Assembly: GCF_964340395.1 (NCBI RefSeq)
Contig: NC_135553.1
Coordinates: 27,571,449-27,635,448 of the forward strand
DNA: 64,000 nt
DNA from: Glandiceps talaboti
Taxonomy: Eukaryota > Hemichordata > Enteropneusta > Spengelidae
Direction: 5' to 3'
Shown piece by piece: positions 46,160-59,500 of the stretch. Position numbers and translations under genes: made by a program. The notes beneath the pieces are model-generated. The model saw nothing but the letters and a program-made list of their open reading frames with translations, had not been told where the DNA came from and did not search any database. How positions within the stretch are numbered: position 1 is the first letter of the stretch; every line of letters starts with the position of its first letter.

Positions 46160-47393
46160 CAACTTAAAGTCAAAAACTGCTGGACCGATTGCTTTGATAT
46201 TTGGTGGTCATGTTACTTCTGGTGTCTAGTTGGGAAATTGTTCAAATGAAAATGATTGCATCAGAGATATTGGTTTTGGGTCAAAAAATGTGATTTTTGG
46301 TCAAAAAACTAAAACTCCAAAAGTACTGGGCAGATTGGCATGAAATTTAATGGGGACATTCTTAGATGTGAGTAAATTAAGATTTGCTCATGACATGATT
46401 ATTCCCTTAGTAATATACAAAGTAGGGCTAAAAATGTGTCTTTTTGGTCAAAAACCTATAATTCCAAAACCACTGGCAGATTGGGCTGAAATTTAAGAGG
46501 GATGCATCTGTTGGTGTATAGATGAAGAACTATTAAGCATATAATGATCTCATCAGTAATATGCAAATTAGGTGTAAACATGTGAATTTTGGTCAAAAAT
46601 TTATATCTCAAAAAGTACTTGGTCAATGAGACTGAAACTTGGTGAGATGTTTCTAGAAGTGTTATTCTGCAGATTTTCTTCAAAATAATTTTGAAACAAT
46701 TGGCCCTAGCAACCATGACCATGCCCTTAGCAACAACCGAATGGCAGTATATTTTGGTCAAATAACATCATCTGGTAGGCAAGTGAGTAAACATTCAAAA
46801 AATGTATGCAAATATCCCTAGCAACAAGACCACGCCCATAGCAACAGCCAAATGGTCGTATATTTAACAAAGATAACAACAGGGATTAATAGACAATTGA
46901 ACAAACATTCAAAAATGTATGTAAATTTGCCTAGCGACAAGATCACACCGATAGCAACAATCAAATAATCACATATATTGCAAATATCAAAGATAACAAC
47001 AGGAATTGAAAGACAAATGAATAAACATATTACAAATGTATGTAAATGTGCCTAGCAACAAGATCACGTCCATAGCAACAGCCAAATGGTCACAAATATT
47101 TGATTTGATTTATTGATTTCACCAGGAAAAAAAACATACATAACAAATAAATTAACAAAATATATAAATTAAATTAAGTCAAAGAATATTCAATCAAATA
47201 CATGTACATCAGTAATTACATGGACCTGGTGGGGGTTGTAGGAATAGTTCTACAGAACTAGTCAAGCCCACAACCCTTACAGAATGAGTTAAGTCGAAAA
47301 TACTGGGTAAAACTCGGGTAGCGGAAAAATAAACAAAATGTGATAAGAATAATTGTCAAAATAATGCTTTGCATGAACGAATAAATGCGATTT

Positions 47394-47424
<31 letters not shown>

Positions 47425-48104
47425 AAACAGCAAGATAGACATACATACATACATACATACATACATACATACATACATACATACATACATACATACATAC
47501 ATACATTGAAGTACCTATTACTAAGTACTTACTTACTTATTGAAGTAAGTAAGCTTTTAAGGCATGTTTGAATGAATGTCTGTAAGTTATGTTTTTTATG
47601 TAGTCTGGGAGTGAATTCCAGTGTGTTACAGCTGCATACTTGATATTGTGTTGACTATGAGATAAGCTAACTTTAGGGACAGAGAAATTATTTTGAGTCG
47701 CGAAACGGGTGGGATACATGTGAGGAGGTTTTTTAAAGTATTGCAAAGATAACAACAGGGATTAATAGACAATTGAATAAACATTCAAAAAATGTATGTA
47801 AATTTGCCTAGCAACAAGACCACGCCCATAACAAGTCAAATAATCACGTATATTGCAAAGATATCAGGAATTGAAAGACAAATGAATAATCATTCAAAAA
47901 TGTATGCAAATATATCTAGCAACATGACCATACCCATAGCGACAGCCAAATGATCGCGTATATCACAAAGATAGCAACATGGTTGGATAGGCAACTGGGT
48001 AGTCATTCAGCAAATGAACACCTATTGTTAACATGGACTAGCATATGGATAAACATTTTTAATAACTGTACAGTTGTGCTACAACACCATTGGCGGTATT
48101 TTTT
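46066..48104 (+). mobile_element. HINE-like element, family 1, copy 6, interrupted by a LINE 3' end
   Basis: Head TAGCACAACTGCACTGG, (TCTG)n(TG)n and full tandem core; the tail gtacagttgtgctacaacac ends TGGCGGTATTTTTT at 48104. The core is split at about 47100-47745 by a minus-strand LINE remnant. Confidence 0.75.
47100..47745 (-). mobile_element. LINE 3' end (5' truncated)
   Basis: On the minus strand it encodes YPTRFATQNNFSVPKVSLSH, then AAVTHWNSLPDYIKNI and SFKHALKAYLLQ, the typical C-terminus of CR1/L2-type ORF2 (WNSLP signature). A 3' region with (TACA)n, (CAA)n and an aaatcaaatcaaa tail follows. It interrupts the core of the surrounding element. Confidence 0.75.
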
Positions 48105-48173
48105 GAATATTATTTCACCTGGAATGACGCTCAAACATAACTTTAACATATAAAGTTGATTGTTTTTGCAAAG

Positions 48174-48310
48174 GGATTATCATGAACACTGTCCTACTAC
48201 CGAATTCGACCCCTGGATTCGATCACAGTTCATGGCACTGATTGGCAGTCTATGTCTTGGGCGCGAAAACGTCAGTACTGTCCGATATCTGAGACACTTC
48301 TTTGCCCAAG
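48174..48310 (+). CDS. Candidate orphan exon, unknown gene
   Basis: 137 nt between gtttttgcaaag and a strong donor CAAG|gtacgt. The frame reads DYHEHCPTTEFDPWIRSQFM, then ALIGSLCLGRENVSTVRYLR and HFFAQ, with balanced composition and higher GC than its surroundings. I do not recognise the family. It may belong to the next gene, whose other exons are outside the window or not visible. The acceptor has a short pyrimidine tract. Confidence 0.4.
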
Positions 48311-49440
48311 GTACGTCCCATATTTTGGTTTTAAAAAAACACCCAGATTTCATGGAAAATGTCATCTAGTTTGAACTTAGCACTGGGAGAGATATTTGTA
48401 GATTTAAATAACAGCGAAGTGATATCCAAGTGATTTTGTAACATTTCCACGTACTTTGCTGTAGCGAAAACACCAGCAACTACGGCAATGTTGTTACATA
48501 CGGTAACTTTGTGATCACCGATATTAGTGCTCTCAAAACCGATACCATAATAAAATTGTGTTGAATCAAAGCTTTAGCATCACCTGATCTTTCGTGCGAA
48601 TTATTAAGCATGACAATATAACAGTTCTGAATAAAACTTTGACATGTACAGGATTAGCAGTCCTCTACCGGAGCTAATATTAAAGTTTGTGCAGCGTGTG
48701 ATAACCATGAACTCCTTGCCTGTGTTGCTGCTGAAGTCTATCAGTGATAGATAGTGTATAAGACAAAGGAGGTTTAGAAGGTGTGATTTAGGTTGACCTT
48801 TGTAGTTCAAGTAAAAGCAAAAGTCAGAAACCATATGCAGTATAATAAGGGGAGCCTCCATGGTCTGAAGAATGAAATGCAAGAGTCCGACCCGGACCAA
48901 AATAGTTTGCCAAAATTACGAGGAGAACTTAAAAAATAGTTGGGGCGAGTATTATTTAAAAATAAGTCATACTACTGCACCATGGGTGGAGTAGTGATTG
49001 TCAGTATAATTACTCCATGCTGTACAATGACAAGGAGGGCATGACAGTTACCATTCAAAAGAAACGGTAAACATTTTTTAAACGAATTTTACACAGGTCT
49101 TCATATGAGCTAGACTATAAGATACGTCTCGTTGTTCAGTCCTATCAGGGCTTGTTAATAATGTATGGCTTATTTGTTTCGCCGTGAACACGGGAAAGTG
49201 CATGCTATGTGTGTCACCATCCGAATGTGTATCTCAGGGACTGACATTTAAAAGGGGAACAAAAGTAAGACTTTTTTAAAGTTATAGCTGCGTTTCCTGT
49301 GCTTAATAGGGAAAACAGAAGTCATTTTAACCAAGCTTACCTCTTATATTGCCTCGGAGCTATGCATTGGCAAATCTAGCTCAAAAGAAACCTGCTGTAC
49401 ATTGGGGGGGGGGCATTGTGGTCCTTTAAATATCACACCA
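48311..49440. other. Unique sequence
   Basis: No exon, repeat or element recognised. Confidence 0.5.
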
Positions 49441-49441
49441 T

Positions 49442-49443
<2 letters not shown>

Positions 49444-49503
<60 letters not shown>
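49444..49503 (+). repeat. (AT)n microsatellite at the 5' side of the Penelope-like fragment
   Basis: Pure AT dinucleotides, directly followed by element coding sequence. Confidence 0.97.
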
Positions 49504-49504
<1 letters not shown>

Positions 49505-50101
49505 CATCACAGAGCATTCATCAGCAGACTCCAAGTTACACAAAATATTCAACAGAAACAATGTCAAAGTCAGTTATAGCTGCATGCCAAACATGGCTAC
49601 CATAATCAAAGCGCACAACGCCACCATCTCCAACAACGAAACCATACCCACTCAAAAACCATGTAATTGCAGACAGAAAGACACCTGCCCTTTGAACGGC
49701 GAATGCCAAACGGAAAATATCGTATACCAAGCCACCGTCCACGGAAAAAAACAAACAAAAGTATATATCGGTCTAACAGAGAACAACTTCAAACAGAGAT
49801 ACGCCAACCACAAACAGTCATTCAAACATGAAAAACACGAAAACAGCACAGAACTATCAAAACACATTTGGAAACTGAAAAGAAACAACGAGCCCTTTTC
49901 CATATCCTGGTCCATCAACAAGACAGCCCAAGCATACACCAATAAAACAAAACGATGCAACCTGTGTTTAACCGAAAAACAACCATCATCATTAAAGCAG
50001 ACAAAAACTCCACACTAAACAAAAGAACTGAGTTGATATCCAAATGCCGACACGAGAATAAGTTTTATTTGTCCAACTTCAATAGAGCATCTATCACCTA
50101 A
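49504..50101 (+). pseudogene. Penelope-like element, C-terminal GIY-YIG endonuclease fragment
   Basis: The frame encodes the end of a Penelope-like polymerase. A Cys cluster (CNCRQKDTCPLNGEC) precedes the GIY-YIG endonuclease (IVYQATV, then KVYIGLTENNFKQRYANHK, then ELSKHIWKLK and CNLCLTEK). The endonuclease would nick target DNA for reverse transcription. The reverse transcriptase domain is missing (5' truncation at an AT microsatellite). A frameshift near 49975 moves the C-terminus to another frame ([20 protein letters not shown]) that ends at a TAA at 50099-50101. Confidence 0.9.
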
Positions 50102-50666
<565 letters not shown>

Positions 50667-50753
50667 CTCGGTGAGTATCAATCTGCTAAGACAGTGCTCT
50701 ATACCGCAGTGGCAGAGCGTAATAGTTTTGGTAGTACTGGAACTCTTTCTTGG

Positions 50754-50794
50754 GTGTAACTCGGAGTTTCACGCATTGCGCGATCATCAGACAC
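50754..50794 (-). ncRNA. Hammerhead ribozyme motif 2 (Penelope-associated)
   Basis: On the minus strand CTGATGA, stem II, GAAA and the short helix III match motif 1. Stem I is gtgt/acac instead of gttgt/acaac, a paired change that keeps complementarity. Confidence 0.68.
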
Positions 50795-50805
50795 TCAAGT
50801 GCTGA

Positions 50806-50846
50806 GTGTCTGATGATCGCAATATGCGTGAAACTCCGAGTTACAC
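50806..50846 (+). ncRNA. Hammerhead ribozyme motif 3 (Penelope-associated)
   Basis: CTGATGA at 50810-50816 and GAAA at 50830-50833. Stem II is cgca/tgcg with loop ata, where motif 1 has a G-U closing pair. Stem I is gtgt (50806-50809) with acac (50843-50846). Predicted cleavage lies between 50842 and 50843. Confidence 0.68.
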
Positions 50847-50872
50847 CCAAGAAAGAGTTCCAGTACTACCAA

Positions 50873-50876
<4 letters not shown>

Positions 50877-50960
<84 letters not shown>
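50877..50960 (+). repeat. (AT)n microsatellite
   Basis: AT dinucleotides bounding the palindrome on the right. 50961-51524 beyond it holds no recognised feature. Confidence 0.97.
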
Positions 50961-50963
<3 letters not shown>

Positions 50964-51524
50964 TAATTAAAGTGCTTTTTAGCAATACATGAGTTCTACT
51001 TGAGGTTTAGAAACATACTTATTTCGAATAAATAACACGACACGAGTGCTTTGTGTGGCACGACAAGTCAAGTGATTTATTTGCCAGACTTTATTTCAAG
51101 AACTTGTTGCTTGTACTATTGTTTTGTTTTAATTTGTTTTGTCACCACTTAAATCTAACCTTTTATTATATAACTCAGTCACATGTATATTCATTTTAAT
51201 TTTAAAAACGGCCTAAAACGGCCTCCCTCCAAGGCCAGAGCTAGAAGTCGACAGCTCGACGGTCAAAAGCCAAGTGCTGAATCTGCGACGCTATGGTCGT
51301 TACAATAATTAAATTACAATAAGTCACGCATATGAGATGAGCTTTTAAGATAACAATAGGTCATCCATAATTATGAGCGTCAAGGAAATGAAACAAGGGA
51401 CACTAAACTTTAACTTGAATGACATCTCTAGACATACTATATTAGTGTATCTATTGTCTTGACACCCATGTGAGTCATATTAATTTCTCTGACTAGGTGT
51501 TTGGCGACATGTATAAGCAGTGTC

Positions 51525-51735
51525 ATGTCTGAACTCAAACACAGTAATTACGAATTCATGACATTAACATGAAGCAAAACTGAAATCTGAAAAAAAAAAT
51601 AAAAATGGTCTCAGAATGATTGGATCAAATCAAGTATTCTGTTTCTTGGTTTGTGTACTTTGACTGCTGTAGCCTTTGCCTATTCAAGTTTTACTGCATT
51701 CTCTCAGGTTGCAAGGCAGATATGTGGTGATGCAC

Positions 51736-51766
<31 letters not shown>

Positions 51767-51894
51767 CATACATACATACATACATACATACATACATACA
51801 TACACATACATACATACATACATACATACATACATACATACATACATACATACATACATACATACACACACACATACATACATACATACATACA

Positions 51895-51925
<31 letters not shown>

Positions 51926-51958
51926 GTTATTGTTGTTTATTACTATTATTATTATTAT

Positions 51959-52001
<43 letters not shown>

Positions 52002-52002
52002 T

Positions 52003-52047
<45 letters not shown>

Positions 52048-52705
52048 TAATTATAGCAGCCCATACAAATAAAAAGGAAAGAAAGAGGAAACACTAAAAT
52101 GTAACACTGAAGTGAAAACCCTCCATAAATTAAAGTCTAAAAAGTACAAAGAGCACTAGTAAAGAATCGACCTAAAGTGTTTCCAAAAGTTAGTATGGAA
52201 ATATGATTCGGAATGTACACAAATGTAAATAACAGTATTCTTGCTGTCCATTAAACGTTCACAAAATGTAAATAACAACTTACGTTGCAATGAAGTAAAA
52301 TGTTTGATAATACCTCCAGTAATAGGGGGGCATCTTGGTTTCTCGCGAGGTGTATGTTTCAAGTTGTTTTCTTTTATTGTAACTATGGTTACACACATTT
52401 ACAGTTTTCCAACCAAATATCATATTAGGAGGGAGCATTGGAATGCATTGTAACCATGCGACTTTGATGTAAAATATCTGAAAAGTTTGTATGGCGACCC
52501 CAATTTTTTTCACATTTAATTGATTGGCATGAGTAGGTTTATCTTTCGTCAAATTATTTCAAAAAGTTGAACGGGGAAATAGCAAAAAAAAAATTAAAAA
52601 ATATATATATATTTTTAAATATGCCAATTTTTTCCCCATTTTTGATTGTTAATCTTGAAATAAAACACATATATTCCTATTATTTGACGTGAATGTAAGT
52701 ACCAT
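51525..52705 (+). repeat. 1.18-kb tandem duplication, copy 1
   Basis: From atgtctgaactcaaacacag to gtaagtaccat. Includes (TACA)n at 51738-51925 and (TAG)n at 51960-52046. Open frames within it come from the microsatellites. Confidence 0.95.
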
Positions 52706-52916
52706 ATGTCTGAACTCAAACACAGTAATTACGAATTCATGACATTAACATGAAGCAAAACTGAAATCTGAAAAAAAAAATAAAAATGGTCTCAGAATGA
52801 TTGGATCAAATCAAGTATTCTGTTTCTTGGTTTGTGTACTTTGACTGCTGTAGCCTTTGCCTATTCAAGTTTTACTGCATTCTCTCAGGTTGCAAGGCAG
52901 ATATGTGGTGATGCAC

Positions 52917-52947
<31 letters not shown>

Positions 52948-53059
52948 CATACATACATACATACATACATACATACATACACATACATACATACATACAT
53001 ACATACATACATACATACATACATACATACATACATACATACATACATACACACACACA

Positions 53060-53090
<31 letters not shown>

Positions 53091-53120
53091 GTTATTGTTG
53101 TTTATTACTATTATTATTAT

Positions 53121-53166
<46 letters not shown>

Positions 53167-53167
53167 T

Positions 53168-53215
<48 letters not shown>

Positions 53216-53875
53216 TAATTATAGCAGCCCATACAAATAAAAAGGAAAGAAAGAGGAAACACTAAAATGTAACACTGAAGTGAAAACCCTCCATAAATTA
53301 AAGTCTAAAAAGTACAAAGAGCACTAGTAAAGAATCGACCTAAAGTGTTTCCAAAAGTTAGTATGGAAATATGATTCGGAATGTACACAAATGTAAATAA
53401 CAGTATTCTTGCTGTCCATTAAACGTTCACAAAATGTAAATAACAACTTACGTTGCAATGAAGTAAAATGTTTGATAATACCTCCAGTAATAGGGGGGCA
53501 TCTTGGTTTCTCGCGAGGTGTATGTTTCAAGTTGTTTTCTTTTATTGTAACTATGGTTACACACATTTACAGTTTTCCAACCAAATATCATATTAGGAGG
53601 GAGCATTGGAATGCATTGTAACCATGCGACTTTGATGTAAAATATCTGAAAAGTTTGTATGGCGACCCCAATTTTTTTCACATTTAATTGATTGACATGA
53701 GTAGGTTTATCTTTCGTCAAATTATTTCAAAAAGTTGAACGGGGAAATAGCAAAAAAAAAATTAAAAAATATATATATATTTTTAAATATGCCAATTTTT
53801 TCCCCATTTTTGATTGTTAATCTTGAAATAAAACACATATATTCCTATTATTTGACGTGAATGTAAGTACCATAT
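52706..53875 (+). repeat. 1.18-kb tandem duplication, copy 2
   Basis: Identical to copy 1 by eye outside the microsatellites except for one base (attggcatg versus attgacatg near 53695). Offset at the start is 1,181 bp; the length difference is due to microsatellite size. Confidence 0.95.
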
Positions 53876-55285
53876 TATTAAGAACGCAAAATGACATGAA
53901 AAAATTATATTCATCCAAAAATGACATTGCCAGGGATTCATTTATTGACATATGCTTTTTTTTTTGAACGAACGCAGAACAATTAAACTCTAGAGGGCGT
54001 CCTCCTTCAAAAACTAGACGGTGGACCCCCAATTTCTTTTCCAAAAAATATAAATCTCCCATCATGGTCTACCACTGGTACAAATTTGGAAGTGATCCGA
54101 CTACAAAGTCGAGGCGCATTTCACCTTAACACAAAACGAGGTGTTTGTCTGGCGATGAATTATGAAAAATTACAGTATACATATATATCCATTTTATGTA
54201 ACGGAACGCCATGTACTAGTATCTGTGCAATGAAAAGTTAGCTACATATTAAATTATTCTTTGTTTTCAACATGTATTTAATATTTATATATTTATAATC
54301 AGTATTTACCAGTTATAAATATCTGTGCAATGAAACCTGTCAGAGATGTTAAGCTCACTGAGTCGACACCATATCATCCCAGTATCTGGTATGTCTTCAC
54401 TGACTGACATATAATTTACACCGTGATATTCTAGATGAGTTGATCCTATTTAAATTTGTCATACTTTGCCCTCCTTTGTGGCTTCAACTGTTTATTTCTT
54501 TAACCAGGTTATTCCTTCAATTAATGATTTGATTGTTTCATGTAACAGAACTCAATGTACTAGTATCGGTTTGATCAATTTGTGTTACAGATTGTTATGG
54601 TCCACTGTACTGGCTTCAGAAATTACATGTATATGTCGAATATGTATGTATTTCATAGGGGCTATGTATATGCAATATGCACAGAAAAATTATAACAGAA
54701 AAAACACTGTTAATAACTTGCATAATTGTGTATATATAGGTGTGTTCTATACTTCATTCAGTGTTAGCAAAAGTTTTGAGCAGCGCCCCCTCCCTTTCAC
54801 TCCCCAGTTTTTGAGTGACCCCCCCCCCCGGTCATAAATAATGACGACTCCCTTAGTGTGAGATTTTTACCAGAAGACATCAAAAGTTTCGTCAACGTGG
54901 AGCAGTCAGTGTACGCGACTGATGTTTTTTATTGACCACAGAGCAGTTTCGTCATACTTTGTAACTTGCGTCCTTTCGTGGGACTCACTGCTCGTGTCGG
55001 ACTGGTAACACTTCATACCTTCTTTACTGTCGTGTATAAATGAATATCCTTTGCGACTTGCACAAAAATTCCTCAGGGTACTGTGGCAGTTGCACGAATT
55101 TGCCACTTTCTTCTACTCCTTGCACCAAATCTTGTCAAACCGCTTCATCCTGGCCATCGTATCGTTTTCCATATACACCTGTATTGCTAATTTTCGGTCT
55201 GGTTGACAAGTCGGCCTAGCCTACCCGAAGACGTGAAGGACTACCGCTACTCTAACTGGTCTGAGCGCTACTATTTGGCTATACA
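53876..55285. other. Unique sequence
   Basis: A C-rich tract lies at 54785-54835. No confident gene or element. Confidence 0.45.
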
Positions 55286-55349
55286 AACATTTTGAATTTT
55301 TGAATTTTCGCTCGTCTTCCTCGAGAAAGGACGAGCGAAATTTCAAAAA
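55286..55349. repeat. Short strong hairpin
   Basis: tttcgctcgtc pairs with gacgagcgaaa around a ctcgag-containing loop, extended by A/T-rich arms. Confidence 0.75.
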
Positions 55350-55779
55350 TAGACACAGAATAGTGTTTCATGTCTACAGGTAGGCTAAAGTCAGCCTGGG
55401 TTTATATAATACTTGCATCCAATATAAATCCAACAGAAAAGTAAGGTATACATTGAGTTTAAAATAACAGGTACAAGAAATGTGGCTGGATATTCGTCAC
55501 TGAAATACACGTGTCAGGTTGGGTGTTTCTACTGTTTCAATTTCTACTATAACAATCAACATAATTTGCATGAACTTCAATGAGTAAAGAGCAAAATGCT
55601 CGATCAATACGTACCACATCTCGGACATGTTGAAGCAATTGAGTCACCGGATGGCGCGAATTGCGCAAGGCCGATGGTGGCGCACTCCACGATCCGCTCT
55701 GACCAATTGGTTAACATCCTCTCTCAATTCCTTTTCATTAATATCGACAATGTAAAATAACAAAAGTCTACTTCATCAT

Positions 55780-56001
55780 GTACCCATTTGTAATACAAAG
55801 TCATACGCGAGCAGCGCCAGTCTTATGGAACAGTATACCACTTGAATGTTGTTCTACGTCAACTGTCAATAAATTCGAGAAGGACATCAAGACAAATCTG
55901 TTTGCAAGAGCTTTCTCTAACTTTTTACATTGATCTACTATTGTTCCTGTTCAGCGCTATAAAACATGACGTCGTATTGGATTATGGCACTATGCAAATT
56001 C

Positions 56002-56047
<46 letters not shown>
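55780..56047 (+). mobile_element. LINE 3' end with (TGAT)n tail
   Basis: The frame reads HTRAAPVLWNSIPLECCSTS, then VNKFEKDIKTNLFARAF and a stop at 55931-55933. The WNSIP and KTNLF signatures are those of CR1/L2-type ORF2 C-termini. It ends in (TGAT)n at 56005-56047, a typical LINE microsatellite tail. Confidence 0.78.
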
Positions 56048-56048
<1 letters not shown>

Positions 56049-56524
56049 ATACGCCATATACATCGACTAATATATACTGTTTTTTTAAAACGCGTACATG
56101 AAGGTCCATCTCCTAACGTACATAAATCATATGACATCCCATATCTATTTCAAATCACATTAAGGATATTACGCTAACCACCAATATAGCAATATAATCA
56201 TGAACTAGATGTGTTCTGTACATTATACACACAATTAGCAAATCATGAAGATGTTTCGTCACCCTCAACCCCAATGCAAAGATATAACAGAGGTTTCAAT
56301 GGCATACATCCCGTCTAGTAGAACTGTCACAGATTACTAATAATTAGTTACGCCCAAGAGAAGATTTGTAGACCAATACATTATTCATAATGAATTTTAT
56401 CAGAGCGATCTATATATGCGTAATGTTTCCAAATCCTACACATTTACCAGCGTGCATGTATGAAGTATGAATTAATCAAATGCGTGTAAATGTAATAAAT
56501 TGTTATACTATTATAATACTTCTA
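56048..56524. other. Unique AT-rich sequence
   Basis: No feature seen before the 36-bp array. Confidence 0.5.
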
Positions 56525-59500
56525 TTGTCACCTGTACACTACCTATGTCATCATATATCAAAGTCACCTGTACACTACCTATGTCATCATATATCAAAGT
56601 CACCTGTACACTACCTATGTCATCATATATCAAAGTCACCTGTACACTACCTATGTCATCATATATCAAAGTCACCTGTACACTACCTATGTCATCATAT
56701 ATCAAAGTCACCTGTACACTACCTATGTCATCATATATCAAAGTCACTATGTCATCATATATCAAAGTCACCTGTACACTACCTATGTCATCATATATCA
56801 AAGTCACCTGTACACTACCTATGTCATCATATATCAAAGTCACCTGTACACTACCTATGTCATCATATATCAAAGTCACCTGTACACTACCTATGTCATC
56901 ATATATCAAAGTCACCTGTACACTACCTATGTCATCATATATCAAAGTCACCTGTACACTACCTATGTCATCATATATCAAAGTCACCTGTACACTACCT
57001 ATGTCATCGTATATCAAAGTCACCTGTACACTACCTATGTCATCGTATATCAAAGTCACCTGTACACTACCTATGTCATCATATATCAAAGTCACCTGTA
57101 CACTACCTATGTCATCGTATATCAAAGTCACCTGTACACTACCTATGTCATCGTATATCAAAGTCACCTGTACACTACCTATGTCATCATATATCAAAGT
57201 CACCTGTACACTACCTATGTCATCGTATATCAAAGTCACCTGTACACTACCTATGTCATCGTATATCAAAGTCACCTGTACACTACCTATGTCATCGTAT
57301 ATCAAAGTCACCTGTACACTACCTATGTCATCGTATATCAAAGTCACCTGTACACTACCTATGTCATCGTATATCAAAGTCACCTGTACACTACCTATGT
57401 CATCGTATATCAAAGTCACCTGTACACTACCTATGTCATCGTATATCAAAGTCACCTGTACACTACCTATGTCATCGTATATCAAAGTCACCTGTACACT
57501 ACCTATGTCATCGTATATCAAAGTCACCTGTACACTACCTATGTCATCGTATATCAAAGTCACCTGTACACTACCTATGTCATCATATATCAAAGTCACC
57601 TGTACACTACCTATGTCATCATATATCAAAGTCACTATGTCATCATATATCAAAGTCACCTGTACACTACCTATGTCATCATATATCAAAGTCACCTGTA
57701 CACTACCTATGTCATCATATATCAAAGTCACCTGTACACTACCTATGTCATCATATATCAAAGTCACCTGTACACTACCTATGTCATCATATATCAAAGT
57801 CACCTGTACACTACCTATGTCATCATATATCAAAGTCACCTGTACACTACCTATGTCATCATATATCAAAGTCACCTGTACACTACCTATGTCATCATAT
57901 ATCAAAGTCACCTGTACACTACCTATGTCATCATATATCAAAGTCACCTGTACACTACCTATGTCATCGTATATCAAAGTCACCTGTACACTACCTATGT
58001 CATCGTATATCAAAGTCACCTGTACACTACCTATGTCATCATATATCAAAGTCACCTGTACACTACCTATGTCATCGTATATCAAAGTCACCTGTACACT
58101 ACCTATGTCATCGTATATCAAAGTCACCTGTACACTACCTATGTCATCGTATATCAAAGTCACCTGTACACTACCTATGTCATCGTATATCAAAGTCACC
58201 TGTACACTACCTATGTCATCGTATATCAAAGTCACCTGTACACTACCTATGTCATCGTATATCAAAGTCACCTGTACACTACCTATGTCATCGTATATCA
58301 AAGTCACCTGTACACTACCTATGTCATCGTATATCAAAGTCACCTGTACACTACCTATGTCATCGTATATCAAAGTCACCTGTACACTACCTATGTCATC
58401 GTATATCAAAGTCACCTGTACACTACCTATGTCATCGTATATCAAAGTCACCTGTACACTACCTATGTCATCGTATATCAAAGTCACCTGTACACTACCT
58501 ATGTCATCGTATATCAAAGTCACCTGTACACTACCTATGTCATCGTATATCAAAGTCACCTGTACACTACCTATGTCATCGTATATCAAAGTCACCTGTA
58601 CACTACCTATGTCATCGTATATCAAAGTCACCTGTACACTACCTATGTCATCGTATATCAAAGTCACCTGTACACTACCTATGTCATCGTATATCAAAGT
58701 CACCTGTACACTACCTATGTCATCGTATATCAAAGTCACCTGTACACTACCTATGTCATCGTATATCAAAGTCACCTGTACACTACCTATGTCATCATAT
58801 ATCAAAGTCACCTGTACACTACCTATGTCATCGTATATCAAAGTCACCTGTACACTACCTATGTCATCATATATCAAAGTCACCTGTACACTACTTATGT
58901 CATCGTATATCAAAGTCACCTGTACACTACCTATGTCATCGTATATCAAAGTCACCTGTACACTACCTATGTCATCATATATCAAAGTCACCTGTACACT
59001 ACCTATGTCATCGTATATCAAAGTCACCTGTACACTACCTATGTCATCGTATATCAAAGTCACCTGTACACTACCTATGTCATCGTATATCAAAGTCACC
59101 TGTACACTACCTATGTCATCATATATCAAAGTCACCTGTACACTACCTATGTCATCATATATCAAAGTCACCTGTACACTACCTATGTCATCGTATATCA
59201 AAGTCACCTGTACACTACCTATGTCATCGTATATCAAAGTCACCTGTACACTACCTATGTCATCGTATATCAAAGTCACCTGTACACTACCTATGTCATC
59301 GTATATCAAAGTCGCCTGTACACTACCTATGTCATCGTATATCAAAGTCACCTGTACACTACCTATGTCATCGTATATCAAAGTCACCTGTACACTACCT
59401 ATGTCATCGTATATCAAAGTCACCTGTACACTACCTATGTCATCGTATATCAAAGTCACCTGTACACTACCTATGTCATCGTATATCAAAGTCACCTGTA

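Larger units (their letters stand above)
50712..50876. repeat. Perfect or near-perfect palindrome of Penelope terminal sequences
   Basis: Two head-to-head copies of the same segment (cagtactaccaaaact end to gtgtctgatgatcgc) meet at about 50798. Each arm ends in TA repeats or further inverted copies. Confidence 0.88.

Noticed and set aside
51684-53218. MYVCMYVC and YIHTYIHT open frames
   Set aside because: These are translations of (TACA)n and (TAG)n microsatellites.
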